Notes under the pieces: model-generated
The model's database searches: none
What the model saw: the letters and a program-made list of their open reading frames with translations, nothing else
Told to the model about the DNA's origin: nothing
Made by a program: the position numbers and the translations under genes
From: Jaltomata sinuosa
Taxonomy: Eukaryota > Streptophyta > Magnoliopsida > Solanales > Solanaceae
Length of the DNA: 64,000 bases
Direction: 5' to 3'
Assembly: GCA_003996215.1 (NCBI GenBank)
Contig: QJPP01003561.1
Coordinates: 62,001-126,000 of the forward strand
Shown here: in pieces, positions 45,231 to 57,326 of the stretch
How positions within the stretch are numbered: position 1 is the stretch's first letter
Layout: each line of letters starts with the position of its first letter

Positions 45231-46510
45231 TCACTCACAACTAGAACTTCTAATTCTAGAAAGGACCCAATCTGCCTCATCTTCATCATCCTTCGCCTCC
45301 AATCCATATAGCTTCCTCAAAGTACTCATCATCTTCGTGAGGAATTTTCTTTGCTTCCTATCATGGTCCCTCTACTTTTTCTATCACCTCTCTACCTTTG
45401 CCAACCTCTCCTTGATATGCTATTGCTGGTTCACTACACTAGCTAGTATAGGTTCACTAGGAGTAGTAGGGGATGAAGGACCATATGTTGGTGTGGTGGA
45501 ACTCTCTCGAGGACCTGAAGGTAGACTCGCTACAATCTGGCGAATCTGGGCATCCATGCCATAGACCTGGCTAGAGATGTGGCAGAGTGTCGGGGGCCTA
45601 TCCTTAGTGGACCAATAGACTCAGTAACAATGACTGACTCAAATGGTTCACTGGATCTAGACAATAGTCCAAATTATAGTGAGGCCACATCAATCTTTCT
45701 CTTCTTTGATGCTTTCCCAACTCTTATTTTCTTCAAAGGGTGAATCATTTTTTCAGGCCTTGTCTTATTTTTGTCATCTCTCCAGGCAACCCCGGCTTGG
45801 TAGCATAAGTATGTAATCAATGAAGGGAAAAACAAAAAATTTCTACCTTCAAGCACCACTTGTTGATTTTTTTGAAAAATAAATTGCCCCACATTCACAT
45901 GGAGGCCTTCCATCATAGCACAAATAACCACCACTTTTCAGGGGTCACATCTGATTCATTCTTGGAAGGCATGATTTGGGCACACATGATAGAAATCCAA
46001 GTGTGGGATTCAAGGGTGAACTTCGAGGACTGAATCCTCGTATTCAAGGCTATCCATTGTGGGACTGTGCCTTCATGTAAGTGTTGCACAAACCTATTGG
46101 TTCCCAATTCTTTGGCCCATACTTTGAATGTAGCATTGTTAACATTTGGGAGGTTGTAGTAGGCATTGATTGACTCTGGATCAAATCACACTATCTTGCC
46201 CCAAACCATGAAAACCAAGTCATTAGCAAAGTCCATCTCGGCCGGATAAGCATAGAATTCATGGACCATAGAAAAGTTTTCCTTGATAGGATTGGCGGTG
46301 AAGCATATCCACCCACTTGTGACCAACTTACCATAAAAGTTGGCCTATTTCTCTTCCAAACAATACAACAAGATGCCCCACTTTCTTGTGATGGGTTTCA
46401 TCAAGTGACGATCATATAATTGGGAGAATTTGAGGGAGACAAAGGTTCCTTGGTCAAAATATTCCTCTTCAGCCACTTGGGTGGAATCTTCTTATTCAAT
46501 TATATTCGAT
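45231..46510 (-). pseudogene. ORF2 of element D, putative plant transposon protein
   Basis: This is the clearest copy of the family. The segments in order are FYGKLVTSGWICFTANP (about 46340), an EFYAYPAEMDFANDLVF stretch, FDPESINAYYNLPNV, VPQWIALNTRIQSSKFTLE (46060), ESDVTPEK, then MMEGLHVNVGQFIFQ and FFPSLITYLCYQAGV (45934-45800). A basic KKIRVGKASKKRKID cluster at about 45710 could be a nuclear localisation signal. The C-terminus, LRKLYGLEAKDDEDEADW, ends at the stop 45233-45231. There are stops near 46373 and in the C-terminal half, and a frameshift near 45930. I recognise the family name but not a tested function. Confidence 0.75.
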
Positions 46511-47880
46511 GTCGGAGCTATTTTCAAGCTTTAAGTACCTACACAAGGAATAAAAATGTCAAACACTAATATAGGCATGTAAAATAATGTGTTGGGACAT
46601 GATTCGGCCAAAGAAATATGGCAAAACAATCGCGGATAGATCTGGGCAAAGCTATTATTTTTGGGACTGCCAGCAGTGGTCATCGCGATCGCGGAATTTT
46701 TCATTGCGATCACGAAGGCCAAATTATTATTTATTTTTGTTTTAAAAAATTTAATTTATTGCGATCGCGGGATGGGGCATCGTGATTACAAAGTTTAGGA
46801 AATTTGTTCCTCACGATCATGGGATTGGTCATCGCTATCGCGATGGTCATCTTCTTGCCCAGAAAATTTTCATTCAGGATTTTCGTTGAACAGGTGTTGT
46901 GCACCTTTTTGGTTGTCCCTTTCACACCCCATTGGGGAAAGTTTTAGACCAAAAATTAGTTAAACCAACATCTCCTTTTGCCACAACAAAATTTCACCCA
47001 AAAATATGGAATCACAACACCCGATCCACACTTATCTTGAAAGCAAGAATTCACACCTTTTTGGGTTTTTAAAGCCACTAACATATGCAAAACAAGAGGA
47101 AAACCAAGAAGATAGTAGGATACAGAACACATTTCTGTGAAGTTGCAAAGCAATGAGACTACGAAATTGAACTTGATCGATGAATTTTTATTTTTGTGCT
47201 TAAAAGGAGAAAAGTAGCCAAGTTTCAAAGCCAATTTTTGCCCTTGAAATGTCTCTTTTGAATTTAATACCTGGTGACAGATCACTGCCTCACAACCATG
47301 AAACCTTTTGTCACGATCGCGAGGTGTCCATGCAATTTTGAAGAGTTTGGAGATTTTCCTTCATCGCAATCGCGATGCTCAGGGATCGTGATCACGATGC
47401 TTTAGCTAAATCTAACTTTTCATAATTTACATAGTGCACTAGTTTGACGTGCAAAAGTGGGTGTGACCCGCACAATTGAAGTGGCAAAATGCACCTACTT
47501 CACATGAGACTGATGTTTTGCTCAGTTCACCAGTTCTTTGTGTGATGGCATGTGCGACGGACACACTTTCATGTGTGAAATGCACGATTGTCAGAGGTGT
47601 TTCTGGTGATCCTCAAAACTTGGGTCCTCTTCTCATTCCTTTGGGCACCTAAAATAAATAGAAAAGAAACCAAAAGTTAAGTAAAACATAAAGAAAACGT
47701 TTCTTAAGTGATGGGTTGCCTCCCATTAAGCGCTTAATTTAACATCGTGGCATAATGAAAGTCATGTCACCATTTGGATCTTCACTTTGAGGATTTCAGC
47801 CTTCGACTCAAATTTAAATCAAACTTCTAGTGACGCTCATGGGGTAAAGGTGAGAATATGATAAGTCCATTTTCTTGGTG
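46511..47880 (-). promoter_or_regulatory. ORF1-ORF2 spacer of D with CGATCGCG blocks
   Basis: Palindromic words occur before ORF2 (46620-46860, for example CGCGATCGCG at 46684-46693) and after ORF1 (47311-47398, for example the perfect 14-bp ATCGTGATCACGAT at 47385-47398). The rest is AT-rich with no coding frame I can support. Confidence 0.5.
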
Positions 47881-48515
47881 TCACATTTTGCACTTTTTCG
47901 CATTCAAGTGAGGAAGGTCATTTTGCCTTCTTTCAACAACAAACTTAAAACTGGATAAACCTCGATCCATCCTTTTTCCAAGGTCTTCCAAAAGCTTGAT
48001 TACTTTGACTTTTGTCCATTCAACTAAACTTAAGGTTGAAAAGTGGTTGGAGTGAGATTTGGGTGTCTCTACTCTCAAATTTGCCTCAATCATAACATCC
48101 TTACTTTTGAATGAACTAGAGTATTTCAAGATGAACCGTTGGACTTTGCATTGCAACTCTAGGGTAATTGGTTGCAATAATACCTTCAATTCATGAACCA
48201 CTCTTGCGTCCTCTTCTTCAGTAGGGAACAACTCAAAACTACTACCCACGACCGTGCATTTTAAAACACAAGCATTAACCTTGGTGTTCAAATTCTGGAT
48301 AGCAATTTCAAGTTACCCCTCTTTTTACTTCGCTTGGCATACCTTTTTAACAATATCTCAAGCATTGGTAGAATTCTTTCACATTGTTCCCTAAAGGCTT
48401 CAAGTTGGTGAGCTCAATTTAACAACCATTATATTCTTGGCTCACAATTTCTTCTAATTCAAGTTTTTCCTCTTGTTGGGTTTCAAGCACTACCGATACA
48501 AACTCCCTCATAGGT
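47881..48515 (-). pseudogene. ORF1 of element D, C-terminal part
   Basis: It continues the frame interrupted by F and runs through a Glu-rich segment (QQEEKLELEE) and the stretch at 48291-47881, with LELQCKVQRFILKYSSSFKS and LVEWTKVKVIKLLEDLGKR. Stops lie near 48403 and 48349. It carries no protease motif. I do not recognise a family. A structural Gag-like role is inferred only from its place between primer site and ORF2 and from the zinc motif in its N-terminal part. Confidence 0.55.
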
Positions 48516-50575
48516 TATAATACCCTGGAATTTGATCCAGTTTTCACACTTAAAAAATTTGCAAATTTGGAACTTCTCAGGAATTATGGGTCCAAACCAC
48601 GGGCCGTGGTTTGAAACATAAGTCATGGATTGAACCCATGGTTCATGCTTGCTGGTTCAGTCTCTGGTCTGAGAATCACGAGTTGGTTCTATAGACTATG
48701 GTTCAATCTATGGCCCGTCCTGTCCACTCATGAAATCAGATCAGAGAGATGACTGTTTCCCCTGAAAATGATGAATTGGTCTAAGGACCGTAGTTTGAAC
48801 TATGGTGCATCCTATTGACCCGTAGAACCTCTTCTATAGCTTGAATGTTGGGCGAGGAACCATGAGTCGTGGTTCATTCTACGGCTCTTGGAATGCACCT
48901 GTGATCCCTAAAACCCAACTTTTTACAGCTTTTTTCTAATTAAATTCTAGGGGTATTTTTGTAATTTCCCATATTTTTAACTCCTAAGTAAGGTCGTTTT
49001 GACCATTTTTAGTAGGGATTTATTCCCTAATAGCCTAAACTTTTCTCATTCTAAGAAATTTTATTCCAAAAGAAAAAAGAACTCCTTCAAGCTCCAATAT
49101 CAAGCCTCCATTTCTTTTCATCTTAAGATCAAGCTAGCTTCAATAAGATATGTGGGTATTCAATAATGGATTCCCTTCACCCATATGCCCAAAACCCATA
49201 ATTTTTACTTTGATTAATGAATTTATGAAATTCGGGTTCTTACCCAATTTGGGGAAAACTTATGGGTTGAGTTTTAATGCATCAATTCATGGTTTCTCAT
49301 TACTTATTTATGATTTATTTGAGGTTCCTTAATTGATTTCAAAAGTTCATGCATCAAAAATGATTTCTAGCATGATTCCATTTAATTGCATGATTTCAAG
49401 TGACAATTGGCATATTTAGATAACATGGCCTTATGTATTTATGGAAGTACATGCCTAATTCTTCAAGTTATGAATTTAGAAAGAAAAGTATGATTTAAAT
49501 TATGGATATGCTAAGTTTGAAACTTAAGATATGAGAATTGCATGACATCAGATATGTCCTTGTGCTTTTTGAACAATTTATGGACATCAAATATGTCCCT
49601 ATGTTTTATGAAAGGGTTGGAATCTAGATATGTCTAACTAAGCTATGAACAATTTTTTCATCGATATGTTACAAGTATATTATGAGCTATGTGTATTTTT
49701 TGGGAGTAGTATTTAGAACTGAGCGATGAGGGTTTGATTACCCAAGCCCAAAACTACGTTGCTAGCGTAGGTTATGAATTGCCCTATGGGCTTAAGAAAG
49801 TAATTCCACGTTTGATCATGGTGTAATATGCTTTAGTGGGCATTTGGGCAGCTTTGCCAACTAGGGTTATATAGTTAGATTATGGTGTCCTATTCCTTGG
49901 CCGGGTTTGGGGTAGCTTTGCTATCTAGGGTTATATATTTAGATTTCATGTAGCTCGAATGGTCTATTATCGGTTATTAAAAACTCCCGTATGAATGTTT
50001 TTAAGTCTTATGCTTTGATATCTCTTACTATATGCTTAAACTATGACATTTTTTATGATTTCTCTTATCATGCATGGATTCAGTTTTAACTATGTTCTAA
50101 GAACATTATACTACATTCATGCATATCTTAGATACTCGGTACATCCTATAGTACTAACGCATATTTGCACTGCATCCTCTTGATGATGCATATTCAGGCT
50201 CTTTCCCTCTATTTTATGGCTAGACGTTGTCAGTCCTCCAGACTCCTGTTGGTGAGTCCTCATTACTCGAGGACCATAGCTATGTTAGTTACTTTCATGG
50301 TCTTTCTTGGATTTTCTCGAGTTAGTTAGGGTCTTGTCCCATCAACTCTTATGACAGTTTAGATGCTTCACACATAGCTAGACTTGTATTCGGTGTTTGG
50401 ATTTGATACTTTTTAGACATTATTCTTATTTAGTCATGGATCCTTATCTTCATTTAGTATGCTTCCATTATGTTTTCTTATGAATATCTGAGTATGCTAT
50501 GACCACGGGTTAACTGGGGGCACTTGTGGTCCTGGGTCTCGTGTTACGCATAAGAGGTAGCCTCAGGGTGTGACA
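48516..50575 (+). repeat. 5' LTR of element F
   Basis: It starts TATAATACCC (TG mutated to TA) and ends GGGTGTGACA, 2060 bp. It aligns throughout with 55083-57168. The palindrome block is at 48594-48890. Confidence 0.87.
48594..48890 (+). promoter_or_regulatory. CCACGG/CCGTGG palindrome block in the F 5' LTR
   Basis: AAACCACGGGCCGTGGTTT (48594-48612) has 9-bp arms around one base. Related words built on CCACGAGT, GGTTCA, GACCGTAGTTTGAACTATGG and GAGTCGTGGTTC follow. A decayed TATA-like TTTTTACAGC follows near 48920, where the 3' LTR has TTTTTATAGC. Confidence 0.6.
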
Positions 50576-50579
50576 AACT

Positions 50580-50591
50580 TGGTATGAGAGT
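50580..50591 (+). promoter_or_regulatory. Primer binding site of element F
   Basis: TGGTATGAGAGT matches the initiator tRNA-Met primer site at 10 of 12 bases and lies 4 bp after the LTR. Confidence 0.8.
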
Positions 50592-50804
50592 CTCAGGTTT
50601 AAGATTCCTAGGGTGTATGAAAGCTATATCGAGTAAAGTCTCTTTTATGTATATGAAGTGTGCCACACTTATGAGAGGGAAGCTACAAGGTGTCTTAGGA
50701 AAAACTTCACTTGTTTCATGATCAATATCATGCGATAGAGTTTAACTCTATTACACATCTAATACATTCTTTATGCATTTTAGATTATACCTCCTCGCTG
50801 TGCC

Positions 50805-51960
50805 ATGCCTCACAGAGCCACACAAAATGTTGATCCTCTAATTCCGAACCCCGAGGTCATAAATGTGGAGTTCAGAAATGCTATTCATATGCTAGCTCAG
50901 ACTATGGCCACTCAGGCCAATCATCATGCTCCTATCCCCATCCACCCTCAAGGTGAAGTAGCGGCCCGAGTTTGAGATTTCATTTTAATGAACCCACCAG
51001 AGTTGTGGGGTTCAAAAGTTAGTGAGAATCTACAAAACTTCTTGGATGAGGTAAAGAAGATCTTTGGTGTATTGCCTATGGTTGGTGTTGATGGTATTGT
51101 GCTAACTTCCTATCAACTCAAGGACATGGCTCATATTTGGTTCACTCAATAAAAAGATGCTAGGGCTAAGGATGTGGTCCCTATGACTTGGAAATGCTTT
51201 AAGAGGGATTTTCTTGATCGGTTCGTCTCGAGAGAGTTGAAGCAAGCTAAGGTCGAAGATTTCGTGAATTTGAGGCAAGGTTCTATGTTGGTCCAGGAGT
51301 ACAGATTGAAGTTCACCTAGCTTTCTAGGTATGCTCCTTCCATGGTGGTTGACCTGTGGGATGAGATGTGTAAGTACGTTTACAGAGTGTCGGATTTGGT
51401 AAAGAAAGAGTGTAGGTACGCGATGCTTTTGGGTGACATAGATATTTCTTGACTTATAACTCATGCCTATCAAATTGAGGGAGACAAGTTGAGAGAGATG
51501 GCATGGGAGAACAAGATGGTTAGATCATAGAGTTCAAGTTTTGGTCATCATAGGTCCGGAGGTGGACATCGCTCTTTATTTCAGAAGAAATCATCAGGGC
51601 CTTTTCATTCTTTAGCGAGTTTTCCTACCCAGGCCTCCAGGCCTATTCATGATCATCTTGGTAGAGGTTCGGGTATGCAGTCTCAGGGAAGTGTTGCCAA
51701 GGGGACTTCTTACCCCATCTGTGGCAAGTGTTAGAAAAGTCATCCTGGTGAATGTCTAGCCGGTTAAGGTAGTTGCTTTGGGTATGGTCATACTAGACAT
51801 CGGATTAGAGATTGCCCTTCAGCCAGAAAAGGATAGGGAGGTGGTAGGATTCAGTCTGCCCCAACAGTATCAGGAGGTCAACCAGCCCAGCAGGGTGCTA
51901 CTTCTAGCTCTGGTGGTCAGCACCAGAACCGCCTTTATGCCATGTCCTCACGCCAGGAAC
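50805..51960 (+). pseudogene. gag: gag of element F, broken
   Basis: The ATG at 50805 (MPHRATQN) is followed by a capsid domain with EFRNAIHMLAQTMATQ, MNPPELWGS, NFLDEVKKIFGV, TSYQLKDMAHIWF and DFLDRFVSRELKQAK. Then come NLRQGSMLVQEY and AYQIEGDKLREMA. The zinc knuckle CFGYGHTRHRIRDCP at about 51774-51818 has tyrosine in place of the second cysteine. Stops interrupt the frame near 50970, 51148, 51317 and 51451. This gag type is familiar from Solanaceae Tekay/Del elements. Confidence 0.85.
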
Positions 51961-52450
51961 AAGAGACTTCACCAGACATTGTTACTGGTATGTTGAAAGT
52001 ATTCTCTGTTGATATGTATGCTTTATTGGATCTGGGTGCCTCCTTATCTTTTGTGATCCCTTATGTTGCTTGCAAGTTTGAAATTGTCCCTGAATAGCTT
52101 TTAGAATCCTTTTGTGTTACTACTCCTGTTGGTGAGTCAGTCTTATCCAAAAGAATCTACCAAAATTTCCCTATCTCATTCCTTCATGGAGTCACTTCAG
52201 CGGATCTAGTAGAAGTGGAGATGACCAATTTTGATGTTATTCTTGGTATGGATTAGTTGTATGCATGTTATGCCTCAGTTGATTGTTGTACTGGAGTTGT
52301 TAGTTTCAAGTTTCCAAATAAACCTGTCTTAGAGTGGCAGGGTAGTCCGCCATCCTTGAAGGGTCATTTCATATCTTATCTCAAGGCTAGAAAGATGATT
52401 TCTAGGGGTTATGTCTATCATATAGTTTGGGTTATGGACATAGAGTTTGA
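51961..52450 (+). pseudogene. pol: Retropepsin of element F, broken
   Basis: ALLDLGASLSFV contains the active-site Asp-Leu-Gly-Ala-Ser at 52029-52043. The second half is NFDVILGMD near 52230-52255, where a stop follows directly. A further stop lies near 52095. The loop itself is intact, unlike that in C. Confidence 0.8.
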
Positions 52451-53860
52451 AACCCCATCTCTCCAGTTAGATCCTATTGTGAGTGAGTTTCCAGAAGTGT
52501 TTCCCAAAGATTTGCCTGGAGTCCCTCACGTGCGAGAGATTGATTTTAGAATAGATCTTCTTCAAGATACACATTCTATCTCTATTCCTCCTTGTAGGAT
52601 GGCTTCCGTGGAGCTTAAGGAATTGAAGGACCAGTTGAAAGACCTTCTTGATAGTTTTATTCGACCCAACATATCTCTATGGGGTGCTCCAGTCTTATTC
52701 GTGCGAAAGAAAGATGGTTCCCTCAAAATGTGTATCGACTACCGTCAGTTGAAACAAGGTCATAATAAAGAATAAGTATCCCATTCTGAGGATTGATGAC
52801 TTGTTTGATCATCTTCAGGGTGCCAAATACTTATCCAAGATCGACCATATATTTGGTTATCATTAGCTTCATGTTTGAGAGTGTGACATTTTGAAGACAA
52901 CCTTCAAAACTCGGTATGGTCATTATGAATTTGTGGTTATTTCTTTTTGATTAACACATGCTCCTGCAGCTTTTATGGACTTGATGAATCGTGTGTTCAA
53001 GCAATGTTTGGATATGTTTTTTATTGTATTCATTGATGATATTCTTATCTATTCTCGGAGTAAGGAGGAGCATGCAGACCATTTGAGAGTTGTGTTGCAA
53101 ACTCTCAAAGACCAGCAATTATTTGCCAAGTTTAGCAAGTTTGAGTTTTGGATGCAGTCTATTGCTTTTCTGGGTCATATTGTAACTAAAAATGGTATTT
53201 GAGTTTATTCTAAGAATATTGAGACAGTAAAGAACTGGCCTAGACCCACTTCCCCGTCTGATATTAGGAGTTTTTTTGGTTTGGCTAGTTACTGCAAGAT
53301 ATTTGTGGAGGGATTTTCTTCCATTGATTCCCTATTGACTCAGGTGACTAAGAAGAAGGTTAAATTTTAGTGGTCTGATCTATACGAGATGAACTTTCAG
53401 GAATTCAAGACTAGATTGACCACCACTCCGGTGTTGGCTTTACTCGAGGGTTTAGATGACTTTTTTATGTATTGTGATGGTTCTAAGATTTGTTTGGGTT
53501 GTGTTTTGATGCAACCTAGCAATGCTATTGCTTATTCTTCTAAACAACTTAAGATTCATGAGAAAAACTACCTTACTCAAGATCTTGCTTTGAACATTTG
53601 GAGACACTACTTGTGTGTGGTGTTCATGTGGATGTGTTCACCGATCATAAGAGTCTTCAGTATGTGTTAACTCAAAAGGAGTTGAATCTTCGCCAAATGA
53701 GATGGGTTGAGCTTCTTAAGGATTATGATATGAGTGTGCTTTACCATCCTGGTAAGGCCAATGTTATGGCGGATGCACTTAGTAGGTTTTTTATGGGTAG
53801 TGTGTCTTTGGTTGAGGACAAATGGAAGGAATTGGCCAAGGATGTTCATCGACTTGCTTG
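52451..53860 (+). pseudogene. pol: Reverse transcriptase and RNase H of element F, broken
   Basis: The RT runs from FPEVFPKDLPGVP through LWGAPVLFVRKKDGS and CIDYRQLK (52257-52775). After a frameshift and stops it continues with MDLMNRVFKQC and the catalytic FIDDILIYS (Asp-Asp at 53035-53040), then FLGHIV. RNase H has FFMYCDGSK, IAYSSKQLK and, after a frameshift near 53600, VFTDHKSLQYV, YHPGKANVMADALSR. The catalytic residues of both enzymes look intact in their segments, but the reading frame is not. Confidence 0.87.
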
Positions 53861-54859
53861 ATTTGGAGTTCGCCAGATGGATTCGATGGAAGGTGGTGTT
53901 ATTGTTCAGAATGGTTTCAAATATTCCTTGGTAAGTGAAAGAAAATCAAGACAATGATCCTATTTTACACCAGCTAAAGGGTGCAGTCCATCATTTCAGA
54001 CAGTGGTACTCAGTTTGGAAGATCATTTCAGAAGGGTCTTGGCACCCAGGTTAAGCTTAGCACAACTCTTCACCCACAGACGGAGGTCTAGGGAGTGCAT
54101 ACTATTCTGACTTTTCAGGATATGTTGAGAGCTTGTCTGATTAATTTCAAAGGTAATTGGGATGATCACTTACCTCTTATTGAGTTTTCCTACAATAACA
54201 ACTTTCATTCTAGCATCGAGATGGCTCCTTATGAGGCACTTTATGGGCGGAGGTGTAGATCTCGTATTGGTTGGTTTGATATAGGTGAGGCAGCCTTTAT
54301 TTGTCTACATTTGGTTCATGAGACTATGAAGAAGGTTCCGATCATTAGGGAGAGTTTGAAGACCACTCAGAGTGGACAGAAATCGTATGCAGATGTGAGG
54401 AGAAAAGAGTTGGAGTTTGAGGTTGATGATTGGGTATTACTGAAGGTGTCACCCATGAAGGGTGTGATGAGATTTTGTAAGAAAGGGAAACTTAGTCCCC
54501 GGTATGTAGGTCCTTATCAGATTCAGAGGAGAGTTGGTAGTGTTGCTTATGAGTTGGATTTTCCAACAGATTTAGAAGCAGTTCATTTGGTTTTCCATGT
54601 TTCTATGTTGAAGAACTGTGTTGGTGATCTGACCTTGATTTTTCCCTTGAAAGATGTGAGTGTGAAGGATAGCCTTACTTATGAGGACGTTCCCATGGAT
54701 ATTCTTGATTGTCAGATTTAGAGGTTGAAAAACAAAGAAGTCACTTCGATGAAGGTCATTTGGAGGAATCAGCTAGTTGAGGGAGCTACTTGGGAAGCAG
54801 AAGTAGCCATGAAATCCAAGTACCCTCATATCTTTCCTTCCGACTCAGTTTCAGCTTGA
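53861..54859 (+). pseudogene. pol: Truncated integrase and chromodomain of element F
   Basis: Between LKGAVH (about 53970) and the ISDSGTQF segment (about 53995) the N-terminal zinc-binding region and the first catalytic Asp of integrase are missing. The core resumes with FHPQTE-like sequence. It continues with DMLRACLINFKGNW, PYEALYGRRCRS, a GKLSPRYVGPYQI GPY/F module and VFHVSMLKNC (54095-54721). After a stop comes a chromodomain tail with RLKNKEVTSMKVIWRN and WEAEVAMKSKYP, ending at the stop 54857-54859. The deletion of several hundred bases and the stops make it inactive. Confidence 0.85.
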
Positions 54860-55068
54860 GGTATTAGTTTACTCCTTAGTATGTCCCTCCGGTTCTAGTC
54901 TATCAACTTCTCTTATGATCCTAGCATGCATTTATGTTTTCCAAAGTTAGTTCAATCATGTTTTAAGTTGAAAAGCTCAGTTTTAGTTTTATCCTTGATT
55001 TTTATGTTTTGTTGGGCTTTTTTCCTCCAGTTTTCCTTGCTTAGTCTTCATTCGAGGATGAATGATCC

Positions 55069-55082
55069 GAAGGGGGAGATAT
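55069..55082 (+). promoter_or_regulatory. Polypurine tract of element F
   Basis: GAAGGGGGAGATAT directly precedes the LTR start TGTAATACCCC. The spacing is typical of Ty3-gypsy plus-strand primers. Confidence 0.85.
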
Positions 55083-57168
55083 TGTAATACCCCAGAATTT
55101 GATCCAGCTTTCAAACTTAGAAAATCTGAAAATTTGGAACTTCTCAGGAATGATGGGTCAAAACCACGGGCCTTGGTTTGAACCACGAGCTGTGGAATAA
55201 ACCCGTGGTTTATTCTTGCTTGTTTAGTCTCTATTTTGAGAACCACGAGTTGGTTCTACGGACCGTGGTTCAATCTACGACCCATCCTGTCCACTCGTGG
55301 AATCAGGTCAGAGGGCTGATTATTTCCCCTAAAAATGATGAATTGTTCTACGGACCATAGTTTGAACTATGGTCCGTCTTGTTGACCCATAAAACCTCTT
55401 CTGCAGCTTGAATGTTGGGCCAGGAACCTCGAGTGGAAACCACGAGTCGTGGTTCATTCTATGGCTCGTGGAATGCACCCGTGATCCCTGAAAACCAACT
55501 TTTTATAGCTTTTTCCTAATTAACTCCTAGGGGTATTTTGTAATTTCCCACCCTTTTAACTCCTAAGTTAGGTTGTTTTGACCATTTTTGGTAGGGTTTT
55601 ATGCCCTAATGGAATAATCTCTTCTCATTCTAAGCAATCTTATTCCAAAAGAAGAAAGAACTCCTTCAAGCTCTAAGTCTCAAGTTCCAAGATCAAGCCT
55701 CCATTTCTTTTCATCTTAAGATCAAGCTAGCTTCAATAAGGTATGTGGGTATTCAATAAGGTATTCCCTTCACCCTTACTCCCAAAACTTATGATTTTTA
55801 CTTTAATTTATGAATTTATGAAATTAAGGTTCTTACCCAATTTGGGAAAAACTTATGGGTTCAGTTTTAATGCATCAATTCATGGTTTATCATTACTTAT
55901 TTATGATTTATTTGAGGTTCCTTTATTAATTTCCAAAGGCCATGCATCAAAAATGATTTCTATCATGATTCCATTTAATTGAATGATTTCAAGTGAAAAT
56001 TGGCATGTTTAGATAACATGGCTTTATGTATTTATAGAAGTGCATGCCTAATTTTTCAAGTTATAAATTTAGAAAGAAAAGTATGATTTGAATTATGGCT
56101 ATGTTAAGTTTTAAACTTATTATATGATAATTGCATGACATCAGATATGTCCTTGTTCTTTTCGAACAAGTTTTGGACATCAGATATGTCCCAAAGTTTT
56201 ATGAAAAGGTTTGACATCTTGATATGTCTAGCTAAGCTTGAACACTTTTGGCATCGATATGTCACAAGTATATTATGAGCTATATGTATGTTTTGAGAGT
56301 AGTACTTAGCATCGAGTGATTAGGTTTCAATTACCCAAGTGCAAAACTACGTTGCCAACGTAGGTTATGAATTGCCCTATGGGCTTATGAAAGTGGTTCC
56401 ATATTTGATCGAAGTGTCCCGTGCTTTAGCGGGCATTAGGGCAGCTTTACCAACTAAGGTTATATAGTTGGATTATGGTGTCACATTCCTTGGAAGGGTT
56501 CGGGGCAACTTTGCTAACTAGTGTTATATAGTTAGATTCCATGTAGCTCGCATGGTCTATTGTCGGGTATAAGAAACTCCCGTATGAATGTTTTTAATTC
56601 TTATGCTTTGATATCTCCTACTATATGCTTAAACTATGACATTTCTTATGATTTCTGTTATCATGCATGGATTCAGTTTTTACTATGTTCTAAGCACATT
56701 TTACTACATTCATGGATATCTCACATACTTGGTACATCTTATAGTACTGACGTATATTTGCGTTATATCCTCTTGATGATGCAAATTTAGGCTCTTTCCC
56801 TCTAGTTTGTGGAGAGACGTTGTCAGTCCATCAGACTCCTGTTGGTGAGTCCTCATTACTCGAGGACCATAGCTATGTTAGTTACTTTCATGTTCTTTCT
56901 TGGATTTTCTCGAGTTAGTTAGGGTCTTGTCCCATCAACTCTTATGACAGTTTAAAAGCTACAGACATAACTAGACTTGCATTTTGTGTTTGGATTTGAT
57001 AGTTCTTAGACTTTGTTTTAATTTAGTCATGGATGTCTGTCTTCACTTAGTATGCTTCCGCTATGTTTTCTTATGAATGTCTGAGTATGCTAAGACCAAG
57101 GGTTAACTTGGAGCACTTGTGTTCCCAGGTCTCGTGTTACGCCTAAGGGGTAGCTTCAGGGCGTGACA
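55083..57168 (+). repeat. 3' LTR of element F
   Basis: It starts TGTAATACCCC and ends GGGCGTGACA, 2086 bp. It has a palindrome block at about 55165-55480 and TTTTATAGC at 55501-55509. Its 3' half (from 56038) is repeated at the right edge of the window. Confidence 0.88.
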
Positions 57169-57326
57169 TGGGTGATTCCATATTTTGGAAATCTTCATCA
57201 TCATCCCCAAAGTGAATTTGCTTTGCCTCAATGTTCGAGACATGTTCATTTGTTAAGCTTGGAGGGTTTTCTTTATCAATTTGACCAAGAGGAGTAGACA
57301 AATCCACCATGGATTGCTTGGCACGA
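56038..57326 (+). repeat. Left copy of a direct duplication
   Basis: It aligns without gaps to 62712-64000 at constant offset 6674. By hand I count about 45 differences over 1286 bases. It includes the F 3' LTR end, the target duplication and 158 bp of D ORF1. Confidence 0.9.

Larger units (their letters stand above)
48516..57168 (+). mobile_element. Element F: Tekay/Del-like retrotransposon with integrase deletion
   Basis: It has LTRs at 48516-50575 and 55083-57168, an initiator tRNA-Met-like primer site, gag, protease, RT, RNase H, partial integrase, chromodomain and purine tract. Target duplications are taggt (48511-48515) and tgggt (57169-57173), with one change. It inserted into ORF1 of D in the opposite orientation. 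It is a different family from C and E, shown by shorter LTRs, different LTR sequence and a gag with a FDEV-type NFLDEVKKIFGV segment. Confidence 0.87.

Noticed and set aside
45208..45564. 118-codon + strand ORF
   Set aside because: Antisense to the C-terminal part of D's ORF2. The - strand frame carries the KDDEDEADW ending.
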